A stretch of DNA of 63,573 nt from Candidatus Woesearchaeota archaeon (GTDB lineage Archaea > Nanobdellota > Nanobdellia > Woesearchaeales > GW2011-AR4). The DNA is taken from positions 1 through 63,573 of the forward strand of contig JACPDF010000024.1 of assembly GCA_016184145.1 (NCBI GenBank), given 5' to 3'. A program made the translations under genes and the position numbers. Below the pieces are notes generated by a model. The model saw only the letters and a list, made by a program, of their open reading frames with translations, had not been told where the DNA came from and did not search any database. Positions 24,959-33,700 of the stretch are shown here, one piece after another (within the stretch, counting starts at the first letter, position 1; every line of letters begins with the position of its first letter).

Positions 24959-25471
24959 TTATTTTTTCTCTTGCTTCCAAAAAATTTCTGTTTTAGCTAC
25001 TTGCCTGGATTCCACAGGATAAATAGTCTGAATAAGCTCGCCTGGCCTAAACCAAAGCTTAATCTCGCGCTCAGCCTCTTTCTCGCTTTCGGAAGCATGT
25101 ACAACATTCTCAAAAACTCCTTTGGTTGTTATCCTCCCGAATTTTCCCCTTATTGTTGATGGGTGCGCCTGCTCTGGGTTAGTTGCGCCAACAACATCCC
25201 TTACTTTCGCTATTGCGTTTTCTCCATGATAAATCAGGGCTAAAACGCGCTTAACATGAAACTCGCCCATTATGTACCTTATCAGCTCGTCAAAGAATTT
25301 TTCCTCGCTTAAATGCTGGTAGTGCTCTTCGGCTAATTCACGGGTTACCTGCACTATTTTTGCCCCTACAAGAATCAAGCCTGTATCGGAAAGCTCGGTA
25401 AGTATGTTTCCAGTTAAAGATTTTGCAATCCCATCAGGCTTTATCAAAACCAAGGTCTGCTGGACGCTCAT
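24959..25471 (-). CDS. ndk: Nucleoside diphosphate kinase
   Basis: Transfers phosphate between nucleoside di- and triphosphates. 170 residues, slightly longer than the usual 140-155. Motifs: LVLIKPDGIAKSL at the start, HPSTIRGKFG and the catalytic histidine in NVVHASES (about 124-131). The ATG overlaps the TGA of the L24e gene (ATGA), so the two are translationally coupled; this linkage of L24e and Ndk is common in archaea. Confidence 0.96.
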   Translation of the reverse strand: MSVQQTLVLIKPDGIAKSLTGNILTELSDTGLILVGAKIVQVTRELAEEHYQHLSEEKFFDELIRYIMGEFHVKRVLALIYHGENAIAKVRDVVGATNPEQAHPSTIRGKFGRITTKGVFENVVHASESEKEAEREIKLWFRPGELIQTIYPVESRQVAKTEIFWKQEKK

Positions 25472-25638
25472 TTTTCATACCTTCCGCTCCACTTTGTCGT
25501 TATTGGCTTTCTTCTTAGCTTGAGCATGTTCTTTTCACATTTTGAAGAGCAAAAGTATAGTACTTTAGCGTCCTTCTGCACGTAAATTTTTCCTGTTCCT
25601 TTAGGTATGTTAATACCGCAAAAAGTGCATTTTGCCAT
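25468..25638 (-). CDS. rpl24e: Ribosomal protein L24e
   Basis: A 56-residue zinc-finger protein of the large ribosomal subunit, found by reading the strand between ndk and the unknown gene. It starts MAKCTFCGINIPKGTGKIYV (C-x2-C), continues with YFCSSKCEKN (C-x3-C), and ends in the basic KLRRKPITTKWSGRYEK. This is the full length for archaeal L24e. Its stop overlaps the ndk start. Confidence 0.95.
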   Translation of the reverse strand: MAKCTFCGINIPKGTGKIYVQKDAKVLYFCSSKCEKNMLKLRRKPITTKWSGRYEK

Positions 25639-25643
25639 TTTAA

Positions 25644-25919
25644 TCAATCAGATTTATAAAACTCTGCCATAATTGGTCCATTTCTCATAATATATTTTTT
25701 ATTATCATACTCCAAACTTTTGAATGGTAAATTATTTCTTTGTAAATATTCTCTGAACTCCCCAAGACTTCCAAATTGCCCACGCATGCCAACTGATATC
25801 AGACCTCTTGGGTTAATTTGAACTGATAAAACAATACCATCATCACCCCGCAAACCCACAAGTCTATCTACAAGGGCTTTGAATTCTGGATGTGTTGATG
25901 TACGAATCATGTCTGCCAT
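25644..25919 (-). CDS. Unknown 91-residue protein in the ribosomal cluster
   Basis: I do not recognise this protein. It is soluble, mixed alpha/beta in appearance, with LVDRLVGLRGDDGIVLSVQI, a glycine-rich ISVGMRGQFGSLGEF, and YDNKKYIMRNGPIMAEFYKSD at the end. No cysteines or membrane segments. It lies between the S28e gene (73 nt gap) and L24e (5 nt gap), all on one strand, so it is probably in the ribosomal operon; a translation-related role is inferred from position only. Confidence 0.6.
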   Translation of the reverse strand: MADMIRTSTHPEFKALVDRLVGLRGDDGIVLSVQINPRGLISVGMRGQFGSLGEFREYLQRNNLPFKSLEYDNKKYIMRNGPIMAEFYKSD

Positions 25920-25992
25920 TTTTTCTTTTTCAATACTTTTTTCAATTTAATTTTTAATGCAGTTGTTGTTTTATCTTAATAACTGAAATTTT

Positions 25993-26310
25993 TTACCCAG
26001 AACCCCTGCCTGATCTTGTTAATTGCCTTGCTTCTATTTCAGTTTCCCTGAGCATTAAAATATCGCCAAGCTGTATGGGACCTTTAATATTCCTCCTCAA
26101 TACCTTGTTCTTATCGCGGCCATCTAAAATACGGCACCTTACCTGTATGGCTTCCCCTCTTGTTCCTGTCCTTCCTATGATTTCCTCTACTTTAGCTGGC
26201 CACGCCATTGAAAAATTTACGTTTCCTTTGGCTGGTTCCTGCGCTACAGGGCTTCTTTCCTTTCGTGGCTTTTCTTCTGCCTGCACTTTTTCTGCTTTTT
26301 CTTCTGCCAT
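25993..26310 (-). CDS. rps28e: Ribosomal protein S28e with N-terminal extension
   Basis: Small-subunit ribosomal protein. The S28e core (about 35-105: [56 protein letters not shown]) is preceded by about 35 extra residues rich in Glu/Lys/Ala/Pro that normal S28e (65-80 residues) lacks. ATG 26310 follows a strong GGAGGAG; the 2-codon longer TTG start is less likely. It follows the L7Ae gene by 46 nt. Confidence 0.93.
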   Translation of the reverse strand: MAEEKAEKVQAEEKPRKERSPVAQEPAKGNVNFSMAWPAKVEEIIGRTGTRGEAIQVRCRILDGRDKNKVLRRNIKGPIQLGDILMLRETEIEARQLTRSGRGSG

Positions 26311-26356
26311 GCTCAAAAATCTCCTCCGTCTATTTTTGGCACCACCTACGGTGGTT

Positions 26357-26704
26357 TTACTGTTTAGCTTTGCTTACCAATTCCTTAATCAGGTTTTTTG
26401 CTTCGCCTTCCTGCACCACTGCAACACTCCCTGTAGGAACCTGGATGCCTGCTGCCGCTCCAAGCTCTTCTTTGCTCGGCACCTGAAAGCAAGGCACATT
26501 CTTCTCTTCTGCTATCATTGGTATGTGCATTGTAATCTCTGCAGGCTCTACATCTTTCGCAACTGCAACAAACTTTGCCTTTCCCTTTTCTATTGATTTT
26601 GTCGTCTCGTTTGTGCCTTTCTTTATCTTTCCTGTGCTTTTAGCTACCTCGATTATCTCATAAATCTTATCAACCATTTCCTTTGAAACTTCTATAGCTG
26701 CCAT
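26357..26704 (-). CDS. rpl7ae: Ribosomal protein L7Ae
   Basis: Binds kink-turn RNA in the large subunit, box C/D and H/ACA guide RNPs, and RNase P. 115 residues with the family core [26 protein letters not shown] (about 29-54), [25 protein letters not shown], and the [12 protein letters not shown] end. The Shine-Dalgarno GGGAGGA precedes the ATG. It is the first gene of the cluster L7Ae, S28e, unknown, L24e, Ndk. The promoter is probably TTTTTAAATTAGG on the minus strand near 26827-26838, giving a 5' leader of about 100 nt that contains a stable hairpin. Confidence 0.96.
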   Translation of the reverse strand: MAAIEVSKEMVDKIYEIIEVAKSTGKIKKGTNETTKSIEKGKAKFVAVAKDVEPAEITMHIPMIAEEKNVPCFQVPSKEELGAAAGIQVPTGSVAVVQEGEAKNLIKELVSKAKQ

Positions 26705-26730
26705 TTTAATTTCCTCCCTAATCTTATTAT

Positions 26731-26760
26731 GTGAGGCAATAAACAGAAATTGAACCTCAC
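26731..26760 (-). promoter_or_regulatory. Hairpin in the L7Ae mRNA leader
   Basis: GTGAGG and CCTCAC at the two ends pair perfectly, and CAAT/ATTG continues the stem after a 2-nt bulge. The hairpin lies 27-56 nt ahead of the L7Ae start codon. Archaeal L7Ae can bind a kink-turn in its own leader; the tandem G-A pairs expected of a kink-turn are not clear here. Confidence 0.35.
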
Positions 26761-27065
26761 TCGGGCCAAAAGCATTGTGCTTATAGCCTTCATCATTTCA
26801 TTGGTAAGCAAAGGGATATTAGCCTAATTTAAAAATGTTATTGTTTTGGGATTTGTAATTTTTTATTATTTTATTCTGTTCGCCCTTCGGGCTCACAATA
26901 TGCCCGTAAATCAAAGATTTCCCGCACCCACTGCGTGGGTTTACTGCGAGGCTTTCGCTGTCTGCCACACGCTCAAGCCTCGCCTATCCAATAATTCGAT
27001 AGAAACTTATATAAACATAAACAAATTACATAATTAACAATAGTTAATTATGGAGGTGGATTTTT
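26761..27065. other. Divergent intergenic with GC-rich hairpins
   Basis: Between L7Ae and SOD. Hairpins: GCCC-ttc-GGGC near 26883, CCCAC-tgc-GTGGG near 26930, and GCGAGGCTT (26946-26954) with AAGCCTCGC (26975-26983). The SOD promoter is ACTTATATAAAC near 27004-27015. No gene seen. Confidence 0.5.
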
Positions 27066-27668
27066 ATGCATACATTGCCAAAATTGCCATATGCTTATGA
27101 CGCTTTAGAGCCGCATATTGATGCAAGGACGATGGAGATACACCATACAAAGCATCATCAGGCTTACATTGACAAGTTGAATGGGGCTATAAAAGGGACA
27201 GAATTTGAAAAAATGGATGTCAATAAATTGCTAAAGCAACTCAACAAAGTTCCGGAGAATATAAGGACGATAGTAAGAAACCATGGTGGCGGACATTCCA
27301 ATCATTCTTTTTTCTGGCAGATAATGGGTCCTAATTGCGGCGGCCAGCCGGAAGGAAAAATTGGAGATGCGATTAACGAGGCTTTTGGAAGCTTTGATAA
27401 GTTTAAAGAGATATTTGCAAATGCTGCTGTCAGCAGATTTGGAAGCGGATGGGCATGGCTGATGGTTGAAGATGGAAGGTTAGGAATTACTTCAACGCCA
27501 AACCAAGATACTCCAGTAATGGAGGGCAAGCATGTTGTTTTAGGCTTGGATGTGTGGGAGCATAGTTATTATTTAAAATTTCAAAACAGAAGGGCTGATT
27601 ACATTAATGCTTGGTGGAATGTAGTAAACTGGAATAAAGTCAATGAATTTTTTGAGAAGGCAAAATAA
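27066..27668 (+). CDS. sod: Fe/Mn superoxide dismutase
   Basis: Converts superoxide to peroxide and oxygen. 200 residues, full length. Metal ligands are visible in [13 protein letters not shown] (about 26-38), [14 protein letters not shown] (about 74-87), and [15 protein letters not shown] (Asp and His near 159-163). Whether iron or manganese is used cannot be settled by sequence; nearby NRAMP/MntR genes hint that Mn is handled. A strong GGAGGTGG precedes the ATG and a TATA box lies near 27004-27015. Confidence 0.96.
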   Translation: MHTLPKLPYAYDALEPHIDARTMEIHHTKHHQAYIDKLNGAIKGTEFEKMDVNKLLKQLNKVPENIRTIVRNHGGGHSNHSFFWQIMGPNCGGQPEGKIGDAINEAFGSFDKFKEIFANAAVSRFGSGWAWLMVEDGRLGITSTPNQDTPVMEGKHVVLGLDVWEHSYYLKFQNRRADYINAWWNVVNWNKVNEFFEKAK

Positions 27669-27754
27669 ATAAGCCAGCAATAAAAATAACAATAATTATA
27701 AATAATAACAGAATAATAAAAATAATTAATAATCGAATTGATTGGTGAAAAACA

Positions 27755-28336
27755 ATGGAACAAAAATCTTTATTAATAACAAAAGACACAATCATAGGGG
27801 ATATTGTGGAAAATTACCCTGAGACTATAGAGCCATTAATGGAGATGGGAGTGCATTGCGTGGGCTGCCATGTAAGCCCTTATGAGTCTCTAGAAGCAGG
27901 GTTTAAGGGGCATGGGATGAGCGATGAGGAAATAGACGAGGCCTTAAAGAAATTGAATCAGGCCATAAAAAATAATTCCAATAATAAAACGCAAAAAGAA
28001 GAGTTTGATTTTTCCAAGGCTAAATTAAATGTTACCGATAAAGCAGCCCGTAAAATCAAAGAATTGATAAAGCAGGAAAAAAAGAAAGGGCTGAGGATTT
28101 CTGTTGTTCCGGGAGGATGCTCCGGCTTTAAGTATGGAATGGAGCTCAGCGATGATGAATTAGAAGAGGATGTGGTCATAGAAGAGAAAGGGATAAAGAT
28201 ATTCCTGGATAAGGCCAGCATGGCAAAGCTTGACGGCTCAAATGTCGATTTTGTAGACAGCCTGCAAGGCGCCGGCTTCAAGATAGAGAATCCGAATGCA
28301 ACAAAAAGCTGCGGGTGTGGGAATAGCTTCAGGTAA
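27755..28336 (+). CDS. DUF1858-IscA/HesB fusion, Fe-S cluster carrier
   Basis: Two domains in 193 residues. Residues about 6-68 form a DUF1858 redox-disulfide domain (TIIGDIVENYPETIEPLMEMGVHCVGCHVSPYESLEAG, with a CVGC pair). After a Lys/Asn-rich linker, about 85-193 is an A-type iron-sulfur carrier: VTDKAARKIKEL, GGCSGFKYGMEL and the C-terminal SCGCGNSF supply the three conserved cysteines. A-type carriers pass Fe-S clusters to targets such as Nth or XPD. An AT-rich stretch, not an operon partner, precedes it; archease converges with stops adjacent. Confidence 0.88.
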   Translation: MEQKSLLITKDTIIGDIVENYPETIEPLMEMGVHCVGCHVSPYESLEAGFKGHGMSDEEIDEALKKLNQAIKNNSNNKTQKEEFDFSKAKLNVTDKAARKIKELIKQEKKKGLRISVVPGGCSGFKYGMELSDDELEEDVVIEEKGIKIFLDKASMAKLDGSNVDFVDSLQGAGFKIENPNATKSCGCGNSFR

Positions 28337-28768
28337 TCAAACATCAACAACAAACAATGCCTTGTAGCCTTCTTTTGTTTTTTCTAATTTAAACATATGC
28401 AATGTAATTGCCTTGATATCATTCCTTAATTCATGCTTTTTCCTATTAATAGGCTCCCCAACCAATTCGGCATTTAGGGAATAATTATTGCCTTTTTTGC
28501 TTATTTTAACTGACGCTTTTTTGAATATCATTGAATAAGTATCTTTTAAGAACAAGATTTCAGATAAAAAATCAAACAACAAGTCGTCAGCGCTCTTTGC
28601 GCTTAATTTAACTGATTTTTTTTCCTTTTCTTTTATTTTATTTATATCTGCAGATTCTTCAAAGACTGCAAATGCGCAGTTTTCAAACAATTCATTAAGG
28701 CCTTTTCCATATGCTTCTATGGCTATGTCTGCAATGGCTACATCCTCCAGTATTTTGTATTTTTTCAT
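28337..28768 (-). CDS. Archease (RtcB activator)
   Basis: Archease speeds up guanylylation and turnover of the RNA ligase RtcB. 143 residues, normal length. The pattern IAIEAYGKGLNELFENCAFAVFE (about 14-36) and the C-terminal YKALFVVDV, ending in the conserved Asp, fit the family. The usual N-terminal DHTAD is altered to a longer EDVAIAD, so the conserved His and Thr seem lost while the Asp remains. It lies 153 nt downstream of rtcB on the same strand. Confidence 0.8.
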   Translation of the reverse strand: MKKYKILEDVAIADIAIEAYGKGLNELFENCAFAVFEESADINKIKEKEKKSVKLSAKSADDLLFDFLSEILFLKDTYSMIFKKASVKISKKGNNYSLNAELVGEPINRKKHELRNDIKAITLHMFKLEKTKEGYKALFVVDV

Positions 28769-28921
28769 TTTAGCCTTTTACAATAAGGATATAACAATAA
28801 TGAAATAATTTGGTTTCAATATTTAACAACAATAATATTATTTCCAATTATAATAAAACAATAATTTAATTTTCAATAATAAAAACAATGCAAATAATTA
28901 ATAATTAAAATTTTTATAATA

Positions 28922-30394
28922 TCATCCCTTGACGTTGGCTATCGGGAGAAGCTTTACGACCCTCTTGGATATTCCTGCCTTATGGACTGTATCAATGACT
29001 TCATCAACATTCTTGTATGCCAAGCCAGCTTCCTCTGCAAGGCCTGCCATCGAGACTGACTTGACATAAATGCCTCTTTTTTCCATGTCTTTCTGCAGTT
29101 TATCGCCTCTAACTTCCCTTTTTGCCCTTGCCCTTGACATTGTCCTTCCTGAGCCATGGGCAGTTGATCCCCACGTTTGCTTCATTGCTTCCTCTGTTCC
29201 GACCAATAAATAGGAACCTGTTTCCATACTGCCTCCAATGATAACAGGCTGGCCTGTTTTTTTGAATATAGGGTTTAATTCAGGATGCCCCGGCGGAAAT
29301 GCCCTTGTTGAGCCTTTTCTGTGGACAACTAATTTTTTCTTTTTCCCGTCAATTTCATGCTCCTCTAATTTTGCTATATTGTGAGCAACATCATAAACCA
29401 TATGCATTTCCATCTTTTCTGCATCCTTGTTAAAGGTTTTTTCAAAGCCCTCCCTTATTCTGTGTAAAATAACCTGCCTGTTGGAAAAGGCCATGTTTGC
29501 AGCGCATGCCATTGCCTTGTAATAATCCTGGCCTTCTTTGCTGTTAAAAGGGGCGCAAGTTAATTCGCGATCCCTTATCTCAATGCCATGCTCTTTCATC
29601 ACCGGTTCGAATTTCCTCAAATAATCCGTTCCTATCTGATGGCCAAATCCTCTGCTTCCGCAATGAACCATAACCACTATTTGATTAGAGGTATGTATTC
29701 CGAATGCTTTTGCGGTTTCTTTGTCAAAAATATTCTCGGCTTTGACAAGCTGTGTCTCAAGGTAATGATTTCCAGAGCCTAAAGTGCCTAATTGATTCAT
29801 GCCTCGCTGCATTGCTTTGTCGGAAACTTTAGTGTGGTCTGCCCAGTCTATTTTTCCATAGCCTTCTGTCCTTTCAATGTCTTCTTTCCAGCCATAGCCG
29901 TTTTCAACGCACCATTTGCTGCCATTCTCTATAATTTCTATGAACTGCGACTTGTTTGCATCTACAAATCCCTTGCAGCCAACGCCTGCAGGAACTAATT
30001 TGAAAAGGGTGTCTGTCAGCTCCCTTAACTTTGGCTTCACCTGATCAAAAGTCAGATTAGTGGTAACTAATCTCATGCCGCAATTAATGTCAAAGCCAAT
30101 TCCTCCGGGGCTTATAATCCCTTTTTCTTCAGGGTCAAAGGCAGCAACTCCTCCAATTGGAAATCCGTAGCCCCAGTGGCCATCCGGCATGCAAAAAGAA
30201 TATTTCTGAATTCCTGGAAGGCAAGCTACATTAGTCACCTGGTCAAAGACTCCATTGTCCATCTGCTCGATAAGACCTTTGCTGGCATAAATCCTGGCTG
30301 GAACCAGCATTCCTTTCTTATGTGATGTAGGTATTTCCCAAATAAAATCGCTTATCTTGTTTATTTCTTTTGGCCTTTCCGGTTCCGGTCTCAT
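28922..30394 (-). CDS. rtcB: RNA-splicing ligase RtcB
   Basis: GTP- and Mn2+-dependent ligase that joins tRNA halves after intron removal. 490 residues, full length. Signature stretches: GGIGFDINCGMRLV (metal-binding Asp/Cys), GTLGSGNHYLETQ, VHCGSRGFGHQIG and the C-terminal TAHGSGRTMSRARAK with the His that is guanylylated. Asn/His metal ligands are all visible, so it should be active. GGAGGT precedes the ATG. A leader hairpin GCGTAGAAG/CTTCTATGC lies about 40-60 nt upstream. Its likely substrates include the four interrupted tRNAs in this window. Confidence 0.97.
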   Translation of the reverse strand: MRPEPERPKEINKISDFIWEIPTSHKKGMLVPARIYASKGLIEQMDNGVFDQVTNVACLPGIQKYSFCMPDGHWGYGFPIGGVAAFDPEEKGIISPGGIGFDINCGMRLVTTNLTFDQVKPKLRELTDTLFKLVPAGVGCKGFVDANKSQFIEIIENGSKWCVENGYGWKEDIERTEGYGKIDWADHTKVSDKAMQRGMNQLGTLGSGNHYLETQLVKAENIFDKETAKAFGIHTSNQIVVMVHCGSRGFGHQIGTDYLRKFEPVMKEHGIEIRDRELTCAPFNSKEGQDYYKAMACAANMAFSNRQVILHRIREGFEKTFNKDAEKMEMHMVYDVAHNIAKLEEHEIDGKKKKLVVHRKGSTRAFPPGHPELNPIFKKTGQPVIIGGSMETGSYLLVGTEEAMKQTWGSTAHGSGRTMSRARAKREVRGDKLQKDMEKRGIYVKSVSMAGLAEEAGLAYKNVDEVIDTVHKAGISKRVVKLLPIANVKG

Positions 30395-30733
30395 TTTACC
30401 TCCAATATAGGTATGTATAGTTTAGCATAGAAGTCTCAGCTTCTACGCATACTCTCTACACAAAACCAAATATTTGGTGCGAGCATGCGCAGCACTATAA
30501 TTGCAGGAATGGTTTTGCTTATTTAAAGATATTGATTTGTCGCTATAAAAACATAAATCTTATGCTGCAACATATCCCAAAAAACCTATATATTTTATAA
30601 CCATAACATTTAAATAGAAGAAGGCTTTTGGAGAAAGTGTTAAAAAACACAATATGTTGTGGTTCTTAACTGCAGTATATACAATATGTTGTGTCTATGT
30701 CTAGTGGTAAAAAGAGGGGAGAGGGATGCAAAA
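30395..30733. other. Divergent promoter region rtcB/RNR
   Basis: The minus side holds the rtcB Shine-Dalgarno and leader hairpin. The plus side holds TATA-like TTTATAACC (about 30594) and CATTTAAATAG (30607-30617), then two NrdR-box-like palindromes (30647-30694) and the RNR ribosome-binding site (GGGGAGAGGG, near 30716). No coding sequence is convincing; an upstream in-frame extension of the RNR lacks family similarity. Confidence 0.6.
30647..30694 (+). promoter_or_regulatory. Tandem NrdR-box-like operators
   Basis: Two near-palindromes: ACACAATATGTTGTGG (30647-30662) and ATACAATATGTTGTGT (30679-30694), sharing CAATATGTTGTG. Against the bacterial NrdR box (ACACwATATaTwGTGT) each fits at about 14 of 16 positions. 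They are 32 bp apart, about three helical turns, the usual NrdR spacing. They lie between the probable TATA box (30607-30617) and the RNR start codon. Confidence 0.65.
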
Positions 30734-33700
30734 ATGACGTCAAAGATTTCTGAAATAAAAAAACGCGATGGCAGTGTAGCGGCTTTTGACAGCAGCAAGA
30801 TAGCCAATGCAATATTCAAGGCTGCAAGATCTGTTGGCGGCCAGGACAGGAATGAAGCTGATAAGCTTGCAGATAAAGTTGTCAAGGAGCTTGAAAAAGA
30901 AACAGAGGGCATCCCGACAGTTGAGCAATTACAAGACTTAGTGGAAAAGGTTTTGATAGAAGCAGGGCATGCAAAGACAGCCAAAGCCTATATTGTGTAC
31001 AGGCAGAAAAGGGCTGAGGCAAGGGAAGAGAAGATGAGAGTCCTGGAAAAGGACTATTTAGATGATGTTGACAAAAGGTTTGATGTCAATGCTTTGAGGG
31101 TTTTAAAGGCGAGATACCTAAAAAAAGATGATAAAGGAAAGCTTATAGAAACGCCAAAGCAGCTTTTTACAAGAATATCCACTCACTTGGGCATACCAGA
31201 GATTTTTTATGATGAAAAAGTGTTTGACATAAACGAGAAGCAGAATGTTTTTGAGATTGAGGAGTTTAACAAGGAAGAGCAGGACAACAAAGTTTCAATA
31301 GGAAAATATAAGCTAAACCAATACCACATGGAAGGCGTAAGAAGGCTTTATGAACGCTACAATAAGCAGAAAAAGATGAAGGTTTCATGGAGCCAGTTTT
31401 TAGAGCTCCTGGAGCAAGGCTATTTTAACAACTACGAGAGAAACATAGATGAATTCTACAGCCTGATGGTTGAAAAAAGGTTTATGCCTAATACACCGGC
31501 AATAGCAAATTTCGGCAATTCATTGGGAATGGGAAGCGCGTGCTTTCATCCCGACCAGCTTATATTAACAGAAGACGGCCCAAGAAAGATAAGCGAGGTT
31601 AATGCAGGTGACAAGGTTTTGACGCATAGGGGAAGATTCAGGAAGGTCAAGCAAGTGTTTGTCAGGGATTCTAATTCGCTTCTTTCCTTTGAATGCAAGA
31701 AATTGCCTAAAACCACAATGTTGGCAACAGAGGAGCATCCAATATTAACGCACAAAGATGGCGAAGCTGGATGGTATCCTGCCTATATGATAAAAGAAGG
31801 CGATAAAGTAGCGCTTTCGTACCCTGCTGAAACAAAAGATGTGGAAAAAATTTTGGTAAGTGAGTTTGTGGATGGAATAACAGTAAAGGATGACAAATGC
31901 TGTTATGAGTATAGCGGAGGCAAATTCAATGCATTTGTGCACACTACAAAGTCTGTAAACAATACAATCTTAGTTGATTATGACTTAATGAAGCTGTTTG
32001 GCTTTTATTTGGCAGAGGGCACTGTTTCTGAAGAAGATTGCGTCAGATTTACATTATCTGCGGATGAAGCAGATTACTGCAATGAAATCATTTCCATAAT
32101 GGAAAGGAAATTTGGAGTATCAGCCAGAATTGAAAGCACTAACGATGCAGAAAGAAAGTGGCTGTCTCTGCGCTTTCATTCAACAATATTGGCAAAGTTC
32201 TTCATTAGCTTATTTGGGACTGGCTATAATAAGAAAAAAATACCCAGCTGGATTATGTTGCTTCCAGCTGAGAAGCAAAAAGGCCTGATGTCTGGTATGA
32301 TAAGAGGGGACGGAACTGTATTTAAGAATTGGAACAAAATGAATGCAAAGCTTGTTATGTCAAATACCAGTTTAGTGTATGCATTTTGGCAGATGTGCAT
32401 GCGATGCGGCGTTTTTGCTGCACTAGGCAAAGAGAGCATGCCAAAGCTTGCAAAGGTACAGCCCGTCAGATGTACCTTAGGAGATGCAAAAGGTCAATTA
32501 TTAATGAATGAATTATTTGGAGAAACTATACAAGAAACTGTTAGCGAAGACAAAACTTTTGTTGTAAATGGGATTGTTTTTACAGATGTAGAAAAGATTG
32601 AAAAAATTGATTATAAGGGTGCTGTATATAATTTAGAGGTGGAAGAAGACCATTCTTATGTAGCAAATATGGTTTCTGTGCATAATTGCTTTGTTTTAGG
32701 TGTAGAGGACAGCATGGAAAGCATCATGGACACTTTAAAGTACACTGCAATCATACACAAAAGCGGAGGAGGGACTGGATTTAATTTCTCGAAGATAAGG
32801 CCGGAAGGGGATTTTGTAAGCTCAACTTCAGGAGCAGCATCCGGCCCGTTGTCTTTCATGAGGATGTTTGATACAATGACAGAGGTAGTCAAGCAAGGAG
32901 GGATAAGAAGAGGAGCAAATATGGGGATATTAAACAGCAACCACCCTGACATAGAGAAGTTCATAACAGCCAAAGAAGGAAACAAGGCTTTGACTAATTT
33001 CAACATCTCTGTTTTGCTAATGCCTGATTTTTGGGAATGCTATGAGAAAAACAAGCCTTATCCATTGGTAAACCCAAGAAATGGAGAAGTGGTAAAGACT
33101 GTTGATCCCAAAGCTTTGTTTGATAAGATTGTTTATCAGGCATGGGAATCAGCAGAGCCAGGAGTCATTTTCTTTGATATTGTAAACGATTACAACCCGT
33201 TCTTTGAGCATCTGGGGCCTATAGTCACAACTAACCCCTGCGGAGAAGTGCTTCTTTATCCTAACGAACCTTGCAACCTAGGAAGCATAAATGTATGGGC
33301 TTTTGCAAAAGAGGATGGGCAGGGAAACGTGTATTATGACTGGAACGGCCTGAAAGAAGTCACAAAGAAATGCACCAAGCTGCTGGATAATGTCATTGAT
33401 GTAAATAAGTTTCCGCTGAAGCAGATAGAAGAGATGAGCCTTAATACAAGGAAGATTGGCTTAGGAGTTATGGGAGTTGGTGATCTATTGTACGAGTTAA
33501 GGCTGCCATACAATAGCGATGAGGGAAGGAAGTTTATGGAAAAACTGATGCAGTTCATCGCTTACCATTCCCATGCTGAAAGCATGGAGTTGGCAAGGAA
33601 AAGAGGCAATTTGCCTTACTATGACAAAAGCTTCTACAAGGGAGGAAGGCTGCCTTTCAGGGGCTTTGAATTAAAAGATGAGTGGGAGCATGACTGGAAA

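Noticed and set aside
30395-30733. Cobalamin riboswitch before the B12-dependent RNR
   Set aside because: No B12-box-like sequence or suitable multi-stem structure; the NrdR-like pair accounts for the region.
30659-30733. Longer RNR start with 25 extra residues
   Set aside because: The extra residues are Cys-rich and unlike the ATP-cone, and they overlap the operator-like palindromes; a purine-rich site precedes ATG 30734.
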